A stretch of 64,000 bases of DNA from an uncultured Rhizobiaceae group bacterium (GCA_938044775.1 CALIOE010000095.1:1-64000); one strand, 5' to 3'. Shown: positions 1 through 7,939, counted from the first letter of the stretch. Program-made: numbers and translations. The notes: generated from the letters alone by a model not told the origin.

Positions 1-755
1 GTTCCGCGCTTAAAGCCGATGACCCGTTCAACAGTCGTGACGTGGTTGAAGCGCCAGCGGCGGAAATAGTCCTCAAAATCCACAAGCTTTTCGGCGAGTT
101 CGTAATATGGCCAATAATCTTTGGGGCGACGATAAACCGTCTCCCATGCGCTCATTAATTGTTCATTGAACGAATGTGCGTCAGAAACATCGCGTTCGAG
201 AAACCCGCGAGACACCTCAATTCCTCCTCGCGCAAGGGCGCGGACAGCTTCATCATAGAGCGAAGGCTTTTTGAGTTCGGCATGAAATTTCTCAGCGATG
301 TCAGGACGATGCTCATGCGGACGAAGCATTGCGTGATTGCGATTTCCGACGGTGAACTCAATCAGCCTGTATTGCCAGGATTGAAATCCCGACGACTGGC
401 CAAGGTCGTCTCGAAAGGCGGTGTATTCACTGGGCGTCATAGTACGAAGCACATCCCAGGCATTGTTGAGCTGATCGAAAATCTTGGCAACGCGGGTCAG
501 CATTTTGAATGCGGGTTGAAGATCGTCCTTTCTGATTGCCTTTCGAGCAGCCTCAATCTCGTGAAGTATCAATCGCATCCACAATTCTGATGTCTGGTGC
601 TGGATGATAAAAAGCATTTCATCATGGGTATTGGTAAGTCTTTGTTGAGCACCCAAAATCATGTCGAGCTGCAGATAGTCGCTGTATGACATTCGGCCAT
701 CGAAGTGCATTTCTGCGCCTTCATCAGCCGGGTCATAGGGAGCTCCGTTGTTCAT
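1..755 (-). CDS. kynA: tryptophan 2,3-dioxygenase (3' part missing, runs off left edge)
   Basis: Heme dioxygenase that opens the indole ring of L-tryptophan to N-formylkynurenine, the first step of the kynurenine pathway; cytoplasmic. Reading the minus strand from 755 gives an unbroken frame with the family hallmarks HDEMLFIIQHQTSELWM, a GFQSWQYRLIEF block and the NRNHAML block that follows. It breaks off at base 1 after about 251 codons, inside RWRFNHVTTVERVIGFKRG, which is the heme-ligand His region of the family. The ATG at 755 is preceded by AAGGA at a good distance. The ORF track misses the gene because it has no stop in the window. It diverges from the BLUF gene with about 500 bp between them. 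The identification is firm; only the C-terminus is unseen. Confidence 0.96.
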   Translation of the reverse strand, partial: MNNGAPYDPADEGAEMHFDGRMSYSDYLQLDMILGAQQRLTNTHDEMLFIIQHQTSELWMRLILHEIEAARKAIRKDDLQPAFKMLTRVAKIFDQLNNAWDVLRTMTPSEYTAFRDDLGQSSGFQSWQYRLIEFTVGNRNHAMLRPHEHRPDIAEKFHAELKKPSLYDEAVRALARGGIEVSRGFLERDVSDAHSFNEQLMSAWETVYRRPKDYWPYYELAEKLVDFEDYFRRWRFNHVTTVERVIGFKRG

Positions 756-1074
756 CGCTTTTGTCCTTCAACGCACAGGTTTCCATCAGGGTATCGGGTT
801 GCAGTTCCTCGGGAAAGCCGAGAGCGTCATCACAATGGTTGACGGCGTGCGATCGTGATGAGCCGGCGAAACAAAAATGCAGACGCGGCCGACAGGTTAT
901 GAAACCGGCACATCTCGAGCAGATTCCTGGTGCGGTGTCAGCAACGTCTTCGGCGCCATGCCCCAACGATCTTCATCGATCATTCCAGGGGCGGAGAAAC
1001 GCAAAAAAGGGCCAGGTGATGCGTCCCGATGCTTAAAACGTCCTTTGCGCCTCGGGCAATGGTCCTCCAATGCA
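756..1074. other. intergenic region between kynA and the BLUF enhancer
   Basis: No convincing gene. ORFs in this stretch on both strands have no recognisable protein pattern and lack ribosome binding sites. It presumably carries the kynA promoter on the minus strand, but I see no clear -35/-10 pair. Confidence 0.5.
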
Positions 1075-1114
1075 TCGAACAATTGTGTCGATACAAACGT
1101 ACGAAAATCGGACG
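1075..1114 (+). promoter_or_regulatory. upstream activating sequence for sigma54 activator, copy 1
   Basis: A 40-bp element matching 35 of 40 bases with the element at 8219-8258 upstream of prmA. It contains the inverted repeat TTGTGTCGATACAA at 1083-1096 and a second, imperfect dyad at 1099-1113. The start of the first dyad lies exactly 85 bp before the -24 GG of the sigma54 promoter, the same as in copy 2. Conservation of sequence and spacing points to one bacterial enhancer-binding protein acting at both sites, most likely the AcoR/MimR-type activator at 18.5-20.5 kb (inference). Confidence 0.85.
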
Positions 1115-1166
1115 ATTCCGGGTGTTCGAAATCTCCGGGTCGTAGAAAACAATGCGGATTCCAGAG

Positions 1167-1182
1167 TGGCACGAACCTTGCG
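1167..1182 (+). promoter_or_regulatory. sigma54 (-24/-12) promoter of the BLUF gene
   Basis: TGGCACGAACCTTGCG matches the RpoN consensus TGGCAC-N5-TTGC, with GG and GC separated by 10 bases. Predicted transcription start is about 12 bp downstream of the GC, leaving a leader of roughly 55 nt before the BLUF start codon. Confidence 0.88.
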
Positions 1183-1250
1183 TTTTAACCGTCAGGAGTC
1201 ACTGTTTTTTCGATCGTGCGGAACACCGGTGTGAAGATTGGGAGGATGAC

Positions 1251-1748
1251 ATGAGTGTTAACGTTGCCGTGCATGATGGCGGTGCGATGGCTCAGGCAGA
1301 ACCATGTTTTCGATTGATATACCGGAGTCGCAGTCTTCTCCCTGAGCGGTCTGAAAGTGTCGAATCCGGGCTTTCCGAAATACTCCGTGTCGCTCGCACC
1401 AATAACCGCAAGCACGGCGTAACCGGTGCTCTGATGTTTTACGAGTACAAGGACTGGTTCGCGCAGGTGCTCGAAGGAGAAGAATCGAAAGTGCAAGATC
1501 TGTTCGAGCGCATCAAGAAGGATCCACGCCACAAGAGCATTGAAGTTCGGGAGGCCGAGCCCGTTCCATCACGCTTGTTCAGCAAATGGGCAATGGCATT
1601 GGTCGCTGAACACGGGGAACCTGACTCACCCCTCGTGGCGACGGCAGGCGGCATTTCGGAAGCGGAGCCCTGGCACATGACGGAGGACCAGGAACGCGTT
1701 CTCACGCAACTTCGTGACATAACGCGCGGCTACGGACGTTCTTACTAA
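1251..1748 (+). CDS. BLUF domain blue-light photoreceptor
   Basis: Short flavin-binding photoreceptor of 165 aa. The BLUF domain occupies about residues 19-110, followed by a roughly 55-residue tail with no output domain that I recognise. Residues that define the photocycle are visible: the Tyr in RLIYRS (about Y24), the Asn pair in ARTNN (51-52), the Gln in FAQVLEGE (about Q72), and Trp/Met in SKWAMAL (about 103/105), so it should bind FAD and respond to blue light. ATG 1251 is chosen because GGGAGGATGAC precedes it. It is transcribed from a sigma54 promoter with the same enhancer as the monooxygenase operon. Short BLUF proteins usually act through protein partners; here the partner is unknown. 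Confidence 0.95.
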   Translation: MSVNVAVHDGGAMAQAEPCFRLIYRSRSLLPERSESVESGLSEILRVARTNNRKHGVTGALMFYEYKDWFAQVLEGEESKVQDLFERIKKDPRHKSIEVREAEPVPSRLFSKWAMALVAEHGEPDSPLVATAGGISEAEPWHMTEDQERVLTQLRDITRGYGRSY

Positions 1749-2031
1749 ATCACCAACTTCTGTCGACCAGTCGAGTTTTCGCTGAAACCCTGACTTCCGC
1801 CGGGATCCGATATTCTTTCGCTGCTGCGAAAACCCACTTCCACTGTCCCGATTGGACTACGGTGCAGAGACTCATGTTTTGGCACGGTTTGTAACAATTC
1901 ACTCATGCAATTTGTGCCGCTTGGACACGGGCATGATTTCGGAACTCTACTTGACACAAAACTGCGGCCACGCACATGCTTTGGGAAAGCTGGCGTCGTC
2001 GGTTGATTATCTTGTTTGGGAGGACAGTCAC

Positions 2032-2340
2032 ATGTGTCACATTTTTGCAGGACAGGACCCTGGGAATTATGCTTTCGAGACCCGCTCGGTCCGCCTCATG
2101 GGACACACCACAAGCGTTCGTCTTGAGCGCAAGTTCTGGGACATACTTGAGCAACTTACTGACGTGCAGAACATGAGCATGGCTCAGTTCCTGTCTAAAC
2201 TCTATGAAGAAGCATCAGAGATTCACGGCGATGTCAGCAATTTTGCCTCGCTGCTGCGCTGCTGCTGCTTAAACTTTGTTGATCGCGACTTCGATGTTGA
2301 AGCTCTGCGTGATCAAGCCGGCCAGGAGCAGGCTGCGTAG
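2032..2340 (+). CDS. ribbon-helix-helix domain protein
   Basis: Small cytoplasmic protein of 102 aa. The region from about residue 16 onward (FETRSVRLMGHTTSVRLE, then the helix WDILEQLTDVQNMSMAQFL) fits the RHH_4 type of ribbon-helix-helix fold common in alphaproteobacteria. Members are presumed DNA-binding but few have a known role. The longer track ORF starting at 1852 is rejected because GGGAGGAC sits just upstream of ATG 2032. It lies between the BLUF gene and the glyoxalase-fold gene, with gaps of about 285 bp on both sides, so cotranscription is possible but not shown. It ends in a Cys-rich stretch (RCCCLNF) and an acidic tail. Confidence 0.75.
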   Translation: MCHIFAGQDPGNYAFETRSVRLMGHTTSVRLERKFWDILEQLTDVQNMSMAQFLSKLYEEASEIHGDVSNFASLLRCCCLNFVDRDFDVEALRDQAGQEQAA

Positions 2341-2628
2341 AAAACCTTACAGTTAAGACCGCATCGAAGCCGCCCCTGGCGACGTAGGTGTAGTATTGAG
2401 ATAATACCGTTTCCCCAAAATTGCCGCTTAAGCTGCGAGCGTTCATCGATGTGACCAGCGGGAAATCCCGTTGAGAGCAAGTAGGCATCGCGAGCACCTG
2501 TCGCGTGGACAGTCCATTGCCTGACAGGGCGTCAGCCCGCGTATGCGAAAGGATTGCGTCGAGCCGGCCAAAGGAAACCTTAGCCCGGATACGCCGCAAA
2601 ACGTCTCGGGTTGAGGGAGTGTCCGATC

Positions 2629-3024
2629 ATGGCAAAAGCGATTCATTCGATGGTCCGGGTACTGGACGAGGCCAGGTCCGTCGCCTTCTACAAAACTGCA
2701 TTCAATCTGGGAATTATGGACCGATACGAATTTGATGGCTTCACATTGGTCTACCTGAAAAACGACGAGAACGACTTTGAGGTCGAACTCACCGTCAACC
2801 ACGGACAAACCGAGCCATACGAACACGGTTCCGGCTACGGTCATTTGGCTGTTTCGGTAGAAGATGTGGACGCCGAGCATACCCGTTTCAAACAATCCGG
2901 ATTGACGCCTACAGACGTCAAGGAGTTTCACCGTGACGGTGCTTTGATGGCGAAATTCTTCTTCGTTGAGGACCCCGATGGCTACAAAATTGAAATCTTA
3001 CAACGGCACGGGAGGTACACCTGA
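2629..3024 (+). CDS. VOC family protein, glyoxalase I-like
   Basis: 131-aa single vicinal-oxygen-chelate unit. The N-terminal half starts IHSMVRVLDEARSVAFYKTAF. The second beta-alpha-beta module GYGHLAVSVEDVDAEH ends in FVEDPDGYKIEIL, the usual lactoylglutathione lyase ending with its metal-ligand Glu. Such enzymes isomerise the hemithioacetal of methylglyoxal and glutathione, though VOC folds serve many reactions. ATG 2629 has GAGGGAG upstream; the track start at 2611 is upstream of that. The Tat-exported gene starts 43 bp later, so the three genes 2629-5199 look like one unit. A role against ketoaldehydes made during C3 alcohol/ketone oxidation is inference. Confidence 0.85.
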   Translation: MAKAIHSMVRVLDEARSVAFYKTAFNLGIMDRYEFDGFTLVYLKNDENDFEVELTVNHGQTEPYEHGSGYGHLAVSVEDVDAEHTRFKQSGLTPTDVKEFHRDGALMAKFFFVEDPDGYKIEILQRHGRYT

Positions 3025-3067
3025 GCCTTTGTTCTTGACCACCACTGAAATCGAAAGGGAGGAATCT

Positions 3068-3616
3068 ATGCGAGTTCTAGACAAGCGACCCAAGGTGTCG
3101 CGAAGAGGGTTTTTGGGCGGCAGCGGCGTTACGCTGGTTGCCATGAGTATTCTGCCAAGCGGTGTCATTATGGGAGCGGACAGCGCCTGGGCGATGACCG
3201 CGAAAGCCCTGAAGCCGGAAAGCTTTGCCACACTCGTTCAAATGTCCCGGGACATTTATCCGCATGATCGACTGAATGATTCCTACTACGCCAAAGCGGT
3301 TGCGGCTTTCGACTCCCAGGCAGAAGAATCCGAGGACTCCAAGAAGATGCTGGAGGATGGTGTTGCCGCCCTCGATGCCGCTGCCATGAAAGCTCATGGA
3401 GTAACTTACGGACAAGTGGGTTGGGAGGCGGAACGGGTTGCTCTGCTACAGGCTATTGAAAGCGACGGGTTCTTCCAAAGCATTCGTGGTGGTCTGGTCA
3501 CCGGCATCTACAACAATCCGGATGTGTGGCCGCTGTTCGGGTACGAAGGCGCATCTGCAGATCAAGGCGGCTACATCGAACGCGGCTTCGATGACATCGA
3601 CTGGCTCGAGGCATAA
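3068..3616 (+). CDS. Tat-exported gluconate 2-dehydrogenase subunit 3-like protein
   Basis: 182-aa protein with a twin-arginine signal (VSRRGFLGGSG, then a hydrophobic stretch ending near AWA). The body matches the small gamma subunit that accompanies membrane or periplasmic GMC-type dehydrogenases such as gluconate, sorbitol or fructose dehydrogenases. The subunit is thought to carry the flavoprotein partner through the Tat pathway. ATG 3068 follows GGGAGGAATCT. The GMC flavoprotein begins 15 bp after its stop, which supports a two-subunit enzyme. No cytochrome c subunit gene follows, so the electron acceptor is not obvious. Confidence 0.85.
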   Translation: MRVLDKRPKVSRRGFLGGSGVTLVAMSILPSGVIMGADSAWAMTAKALKPESFATLVQMSRDIYPHDRLNDSYYAKAVAAFDSQAEESEDSKKMLEDGVAALDAAAMKAHGVTYGQVGWEAERVALLQAIESDGFFQSIRGGLVTGIYNNPDVWPLFGYEGASADQGGYIERGFDDIDWLEA

Positions 3617-3630
3617 GGGAGGATAGGACT

Positions 3631-5199
3631 ATGGCTACTTTTGATCTGAACGACGATAGCGTCGTTGTTGTTATTGGCTCTGGAGCCGGTGGTGGAACCG
3701 TTGGTGCTGAACTGGCGATTAAGGGTGTAAAGACCGTCATTCTCGAGGCCGGAAAACGGCATGAGACGGAAGACTTCATCAATGACGAGTGGGGCAGTTT
3801 CGGGCAGCTCGCCTGGACCGACAAACGAACAACCTCAGGTGACTGGCGGGTCGCGAGGGACTTCTCGGGCCTTCCCGCATGGATTGTGAAATCCGTTGGC
3901 GGCTCCACCACACATTGGGCCGGTGCATCTTTGCGATTTCAGGAACACGAGTGGAAGGCGCAAACCAATTACGGCGATGTGGAGGGTGCAAGCCTTCTCG
4001 ACTGGCCGATCGATGCCGAGGAGATGGCACCCTGGTATGCAAAGGCTGAAGACCGAATGGGCGTCACCCGCACAAATGGAATCCCCGGACTTCCGGGCAA
4101 CAACAATTTCAAGGTGATGAAGGCGGGCGCTGACAAGCTGGGCTACAAGGAATGCCACACCGGGCGCATGGCGATTAACAGCGAACCGCGAGATGATCGG
4201 TCGGCTTGTCTGCAAATCGGCTTTTGCTTCCAAGGATGCAAATCTGCTGCGAAGTGGTCGACGCTGGTGGCTGAAATTCCCAAGGGCGAGGAAACAGGCA
4301 ACCTTGAAGTCCGGCCGGAATCACATGTTCTGAAAATTGAGCACGATGACTCGGGCAAAGTCACAGGTGTTGTCTACGCCGACAAAGACGGCAATCAACA
4401 GCTGCAAAAAGCCCGCGTAGTTTGCGTTGCCGGCAACTCCATCGAAAGCCCGCGCCTTCTGCTCAATTCCGCATCTTCCATGTTCCCGGACGGGCTGGCG
4501 AATTCTTCAGGTCAGGTCGGGCGCAACTACATGCGGCACATGACAGGGTCGGTTTACGCGATCTTCGACAAGCCGGTGCACATGTATCGCGGCACCACCA
4601 TGGCCGGAATCATTCAGGACGAATCGCGCCATGATCCATCGCGCGGCTTTGTCGGTGGCTATGAGCTGGAAACGCTATCGCTGGGTCTGCCCTTTATGGC
4701 TGCATTCCTGAACCCGGGCGCCTGGGGCCGCGAATTCACATCAGCGATGGATGCTTTCGACCGCATGGCCGGCATGTGGATTGTTGGTGAAGACATGCCG
4801 CAAGCCGACAATCGTGTCACACTGCATGGGTCAGAAAAGGACCAGTACGGCTTACCGGTTCCCAATGTTCATTTCGATGATCATCCCAATGATATCGCGA
4901 TGCGCAATCATGCCTACAAGCAGGGCCGTGCTCTGTATGATGCAGTCGGCGCGGTGGAGACTTATCCAACTCCACCCTATCCTTCGACCCATAATCTTGG
5001 CACGAACCGGATGAGCGCGAAGGCAACTGACGGTGTGGTCAACAAGTGGGGTCAGACCCACGACGTGAAAAACCTGTTCATCTCAGACGGGAGTCAGTTC
5101 ACAACCGGGGCGGCGGAAAACCCGACATTGACCATCGTTTCGCTGGCGTTGCGTCAAGCGGATCACATCGCTTCCCAAATGAGCAAAGGCGACCTGTAA
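3631..5199 (+). CDS. GMC family FAD-dependent dehydrogenase, large subunit
   Basis: 522-aa flavoprotein. The N-terminal dinucleotide fold has GSGAGGG near residues 17-23, followed by the TILEAG acid end of beta-2. The GGSTTHWAG motif is typical of GMC enzymes, and the C-terminal segment STHNLGTNRMS ... SDGSQFTTGAAENPTLT carries the catalytic-His region of the gluconate/alcohol dehydrogenase branch. It has no signal peptide and probably rides with the Tat subunit encoded just upstream. Substrate is likely a sugar acid, polyol or simple alcohol. Proximity to the monooxygenase regulon makes an alcohol such as 2-propanol or acetol worth testing, but that is inference. A strong terminator follows. 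Confidence 0.9.
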   Translation: MATFDLNDDSVVVVIGSGAGGGTVGAELAIKGVKTVILEAGKRHETEDFINDEWGSFGQLAWTDKRTTSGDWRVARDFSGLPAWIVKSVGGSTTHWAGASLRFQEHEWKAQTNYGDVEGASLLDWPIDAEEMAPWYAKAEDRMGVTRTNGIPGLPGNNNFKVMKAGADKLGYKECHTGRMAINSEPRDDRSACLQIGFCFQGCKSAAKWSTLVAEIPKGEETGNLEVRPESHVLKIEHDDSGKVTGVVYADKDGNQQLQKARVVCVAGNSIESPRLLLNSASSMFPDGLANSSGQVGRNYMRHMTGSVYAIFDKPVHMYRGTTMAGIIQDESRHDPSRGFVGGYELETLSLGLPFMAAFLNPGAWGREFTSAMDAFDRMAGMWIVGEDMPQADNRVTLHGSEKDQYGLPVPNVHFDDHPNDIAMRNHAYKQGRALYDAVGAVETYPTPPYPSTHNLGTNRMSAKATDGVVNKWGQTHDVKNLFISDGSQFTTGAAENPTLTIVSLALRQADHIASQMSKGDL

Positions 5200-5227
5200 C
5201 TGCCCGGCATTGCCGGATACGGAAATT

Positions 5228-5253
5228 CGAGGCGTCCCGGCAGGGCCGCCTCG
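5228..5253 (+). terminator. rho-independent-type terminator after the GMC gene
   Basis: Inverted repeat CGAGGCG / CGCCTCG with a 12-nt loop, followed by ATTTAGGTT. It lies 29 bp after the GMC stop. The T-run is short, so efficiency is uncertain. Confidence 0.6.
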
Positions 5254-5309
5254 ATTTAGGTTAGAGCGATGCCGACAAAGCCATTAATCACCATCGGCTA
5301 TGCCAATTG

Positions 5310-5489
5310 CTACTGGCGTTCTGAGGGCTGGCTGAAGGACTTGCCATCCGCAATAAACCGGGCGGCAAGGACCAGCGCTCCCATAGAAAACTCCTTTCCG
5401 TGCGCGCCGATCATTTCTTCAGACAATTCGGCGAGCTTCTTGAAAAAGAGGTCCTTACTCTTTTCTTCTTCGGATTGGATCTCGGACAT
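5310..5489 (-). CDS. small acidic protein, unknown function
   Basis: 59-aa frame on the minus strand, too short for the ORF track. It begins MSEIQSEEEKSKDLFFKKLA and ends FSQPSERQ. The start codon has GGGAG six bases upstream, and the predicted protein is a charged helix followed by a short hydrophobic stretch (MGALVLAARFIADG). It lies 37 bp downstream of the WD40 gene on the same strand, so it is probably the last gene of that unit. I do not recognise a family. Confidence 0.65.
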   Translation of the reverse strand: MSEIQSEEEKSKDLFFKKLAELSEEMIGAHGKEFSMGALVLAARFIADGKSFSQPSERQ

Positions 5490-5526
5490 GTCAGGCTCCC
5501 TTCGAATGTTGTGACTGCGCAGTGGT

Positions 5527-6666
5527 CTATTTGAACATTTGCACCGGAACAGAAATCAGAGCTGCCAGCCCCTTGTCTGTGCCGCAGGCAATATGGCCGG
5601 CATCGCGGGACCAGGCGAGGCCTGTCACGGCTCCGTGGTTTTCCGCGCTCAAAACCATTTCATCGCGCCCGCCGATCTGCATTATTGAGATAGTGCCGTT
5701 ATCATAACCGGCAACGACAAGGTCGCGATCAGGATGACAGCTTACTGCACTGATCGGCACAAAGCCGGTTTTCCCTGTTTCCAGTGCGCCGGACGCTGCA
5801 TCTTCAATCGGTGGCTGTTTCATTGACCAGGCCGTCACGCGGAATGCGCCGGACGTCACCAGTGCATCTGCTTCTTTGCTCCAGTCAACAGACGTAACCG
5901 GCGAGGGATATTCCGTCAGCGCGAAAGTGCGGCCGTCTTGCAAAGAGCTGAACTGAAACCCGCCATCGACCAATGGGGCTGCAATCCACCGGGAGTCGGG
6001 ACTCCAGCATATTCGGGAGGGTCCGCCACCAAAAGAGATCTCTCTACCGTCCTGAATTTTTCCGCGCACGGGCCATACGGTCAGACCCTGCTCATGAGCC
6101 CCTGCGAGCAGTTTTCCATCCGGCGAAAACCCGATCGCAGTGATCGATTTACCGGCTTCAAACTGTCGTTCCACAGCCATGTCTGCATGATCAAATATTT
6201 CTACGATCGAACCGCTGGCACATGCGAATCGCCCACCTATCCGGCAGTCATCCATTGCAGAGACCGGATAGTGCATTTCCATAGCAATATCTGACTTGTC
6301 GCCGGCCGTGGTGATTCTGTACAACGGACCCTTGTCGCTGCCGGCCACGAAATCAGTGGCTCCAAAGGTACCAAGCCGGATTGGGCCCGTGTTTTCAACC
6401 TCAACCATGACAAGCGGTTTGGGGCTCTTCACACGAGGCTTTATTGTCTGACGCCCATTTTCAGCGCTGACATGAACACGCTCCTGAGCCGGATCATTAT
6501 CACTGACATATGCAATCGCGACCGAACCATTATCAAGGCCATAGGCAACTGCTGTCTGCCTTGCGTTGAAAATCAGCGACTGGATGCCAACGCCAATATT
6601 CCACTCTCTCGCAAGCAGCTCAAACAGCGTTGGCGGTGATGATGCTATTGTATCTTGAACGCTCAC
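5527..6666 (-). CDS. WD40-repeat beta-propeller protein
   Basis: 379 aa, no signal peptide. Repeated units of the type ITAIGFSPDGKLLAG ... LTVW, SRICWSPDSRWIAAP and VTGLAWSRDAGHIACG show a WD40-like propeller, likely of six or seven blades. Such proteins are scaffolds without catalytic residues. It starts with GTG at 6666 behind AAGGAG. It is flanked by a coiled-coil protein 49 bp upstream and a 59-aa protein downstream, so the set may form a complex. Cytoplasmic WD40 proteins of this kind next to a diiron monooxygenase operon are not something I recognise from described clusters. Confidence 0.8.
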   Translation of the reverse strand: MSVQDTIASSPPTLFELLAREWNIGVGIQSLIFNARQTAVAYGLDNGSVAIAYVSDNDPAQERVHVSAENGRQTIKPRVKSPKPLVMVEVENTGPIRLGTFGATDFVAGSDKGPLYRITTAGDKSDIAMEMHYPVSAMDDCRIGGRFACASGSIVEIFDHADMAVERQFEAGKSITAIGFSPDGKLLAGAHEQGLTVWPVRGKIQDGREISFGGGPSRICWSPDSRWIAAPLVDGGFQFSSLQDGRTFALTEYPSPVTSVDWSKEADALVTSGAFRVTAWSMKQPPIEDAASGALETGKTGFVPISAVSCHPDRDLVVAGYDNGTISIMQIGGRDEMVLSAENHGAVTGLAWSRDAGHIACGTDKGLAALISVPVQMFK

Positions 6667-6715
6667 GGTGTCTTCTCCTTGTCAACAAAAATGCAAGCCA
6701 TGAGGAATCGCGTCC

Positions 6716-7021
6716 TCACAGGCTTTCCAATCTCTGGTCGAGCTCCAAAACCCGCTCCTCCAGTTTTTTCAGCTTACGATTGCAATCTGCGATGATGGAT
6801 TGCAGGTGCTCCTCCTGCGCTTTGGAATTCTCAAACTCCTCGCGCAATGGCTTGGTGTCGCCTTCTTCGGCCAAACGCTCTGCACACCTTTGGAGATTGA
6901 TTCCATTGCCCAGAAGTTTCTGGGAGTTCTGCAATTGCTGGGCGTTCAGTATCGAGATCTCTTCGACGATTGAGATTCGCTTTTTGAAAATCGCCTGAAT
7001 TTTTTCCTGATTGTCAGTCAT
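6716..7021 (-). CDS. coiled-coil protein, unknown function
   Basis: 101 aa, almost entirely predicted helix with heptad-like spacing (ISIVEEISILNAQQLQ, then CNRKLKKLEERVLELDQRLESL). No enzyme motif. It lies upstream of the WD40 gene on the same strand with a 49-bp gap and is probably cotranscribed with it. The ribosome binding site is weak. It could be an adaptor or oligomerisation subunit for the WD40 protein; this is inference from architecture only. Confidence 0.65.
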   Translation of the reverse strand: MTDNQEKIQAIFKKRISIVEEISILNAQQLQNSQKLLGNGINLQRCAERLAEEGDTKPLREEFENSKAQEEHLQSIIADCNRKLKKLEERVLELDQRLESL

Positions 7022-7118
7022 GGCGGCTCACCGGTCTCTGCCGTTGAAAGGCTTCCGGGCTGGTGCTCCACCCCGAATTGACCCACAATCCCCGGGCAGC
7101 AAGATTTCCGGGTGCGAT

Positions 7119-7388
7119 ATGCTTGAAGAATTCACCAAGCGACTTTTCGAAGTCCTTCAGGCGGAGGCAATGACAAGTCTTGGCCGGGATCATCCCTGCC
7201 GTCTGGCTCTTTGCAAAGCTCTTGAAACCGGCATGCAGACTGATATTCATCAAGCCCAGCAGCAGCTTTCGGCGCTTCCGGAGGATGTTCAAGAGCTTTT
7301 GATGAAAGCGACACACAACGTTCTGCGAGAGGATCCAGCTGCTCTGTTGAAAATATGGAGAGGCGGGCCGACAGATCGTTTGAACTGA
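7119..7388 (+). CDS. small helical protein, unknown function (opposite strand)
   Basis: 89-aa frame starting MLEEFTKRLFEVLQAEAMTS with a composition typical of a real soluble helical protein (ALPEDVQELLMKATHNVL). The track gives a longer version from 7011, but ATG 7119 avoids the 11-base overlap with the coiled-coil gene. It sits on the plus strand inside a minus-strand gene set and fills the only long gap in it. The minus-strand frames in this gap look like noise. No strong ribosome binding site and no known family. Confidence 0.5.
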   Translation: MLEEFTKRLFEVLQAEAMTSLGRDHPCRLALCKALETGMQTDIHQAQQQLSALPEDVQELLMKATHNVLREDPAALLKIWRGGPTDRLN

Positions 7389-7408
7389 TTTTCTTGAGGC
7401 TTCGACCA

Positions 7409-7879
7409 TCACGCGTCATCTCCTTTTGATTTCTGCAGAGCGCGCTCCTCCGCAACAGCGGCAAGGATATTTCGAAGACCGCCAATACCCGAGACAAACT
7501 GTGCTTCGGCCTTTTCGATGTGATCAGAAAGAGAATCCCACAGATCGACACGAAACAATTTCATCGGGTCGCCGGCCAGTTTTTCGAACTCCCGAAGCGA
7601 TAGTTGATGTTCGAGGGCAACCCCCGTGGTAACAAACTCAGTCAGTTCGTGGCCGTGTGTTTCGATGAACGGCAACAGCAACGGATGATCGCCAAAATTG
7701 ATGTCTCTTTCTTCGAGCTCAGCGCGAATAAAATCATGAAAATGTTGTTTTAGATTATCTCTGCTTTCGCCCAAAATTCTGACTGAAAAGACCACGTCAC
7801 GATCCGCGTTGCCGACAATTTTTTCGGCAATACCGGCCTTACCGGAGCGTAGAGACATGGGATCGTTTTTGGGGGGCAT
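7409..7879 (-). CDS. unknown protein, first gene of the WD40 set
   Basis: 156 aa from MPPKNDPMSL. The track ORF extends to 8014, but that part is lysine/cysteine-rich and crosses the palindrome at 7917-7939, so the later Met is preferred; no Shine-Dalgarno is visible for either. The protein is mainly helical and acidic (DVVFSVRILGESRDNLKQHF, later SLREFEKLAGDP), with an Ala-rich C-terminus. I recognise no family. It is the first minus-strand gene divergent from the monooxygenase operon, with a 733-bp shared upstream region. Confidence 0.65.
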   Translation of the reverse strand: MPPKNDPMSLRSGKAGIAEKIVGNADRDVVFSVRILGESRDNLKQHFHDFIRAELEERDINFGDHPLLLPFIETHGHELTEFVTTGVALEHQLSLREFEKLAGDPMKLFRVDLWDSLSDHIEKAEAQFVSGIGGLRNILAAVAEERALQKSKGDDA

Positions 7880-7916
7880 CTGGCTACACCGCGCATTTTC
7901 CTTGGTTTGTTGACAG

Positions 7917-7939
7917 TTGAAATAGGCCTTATATTTCAA
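7917..7939. promoter_or_regulatory. 23-bp palindrome, candidate operator of the minus-strand WD40 set
   Basis: Perfect 8-bp arms TTGAAATA / TATTTCAA around a 7-bp spacer, 38 bp before the start of the 7409-7879 gene. Size and symmetry fit a dimeric repressor or activator site. The cognate protein is unknown. Confidence 0.5.

Noticed and set aside
2506-2520. A third sigma54-like sequence, TGGACAGTCCATTGC, before the glyoxalase-fold gene
   Set aside because: GG-N10-GC spacing is right but the -22 to -20 bases are off consensus and no 40-bp enhancer lies upstream.
7014-7551. Minus-strand ORFs (132 and 139 aa) opposite the 89-aa gene
   Set aside because: Composition is shadow-like and they overlap both neighbouring genes out of frame.
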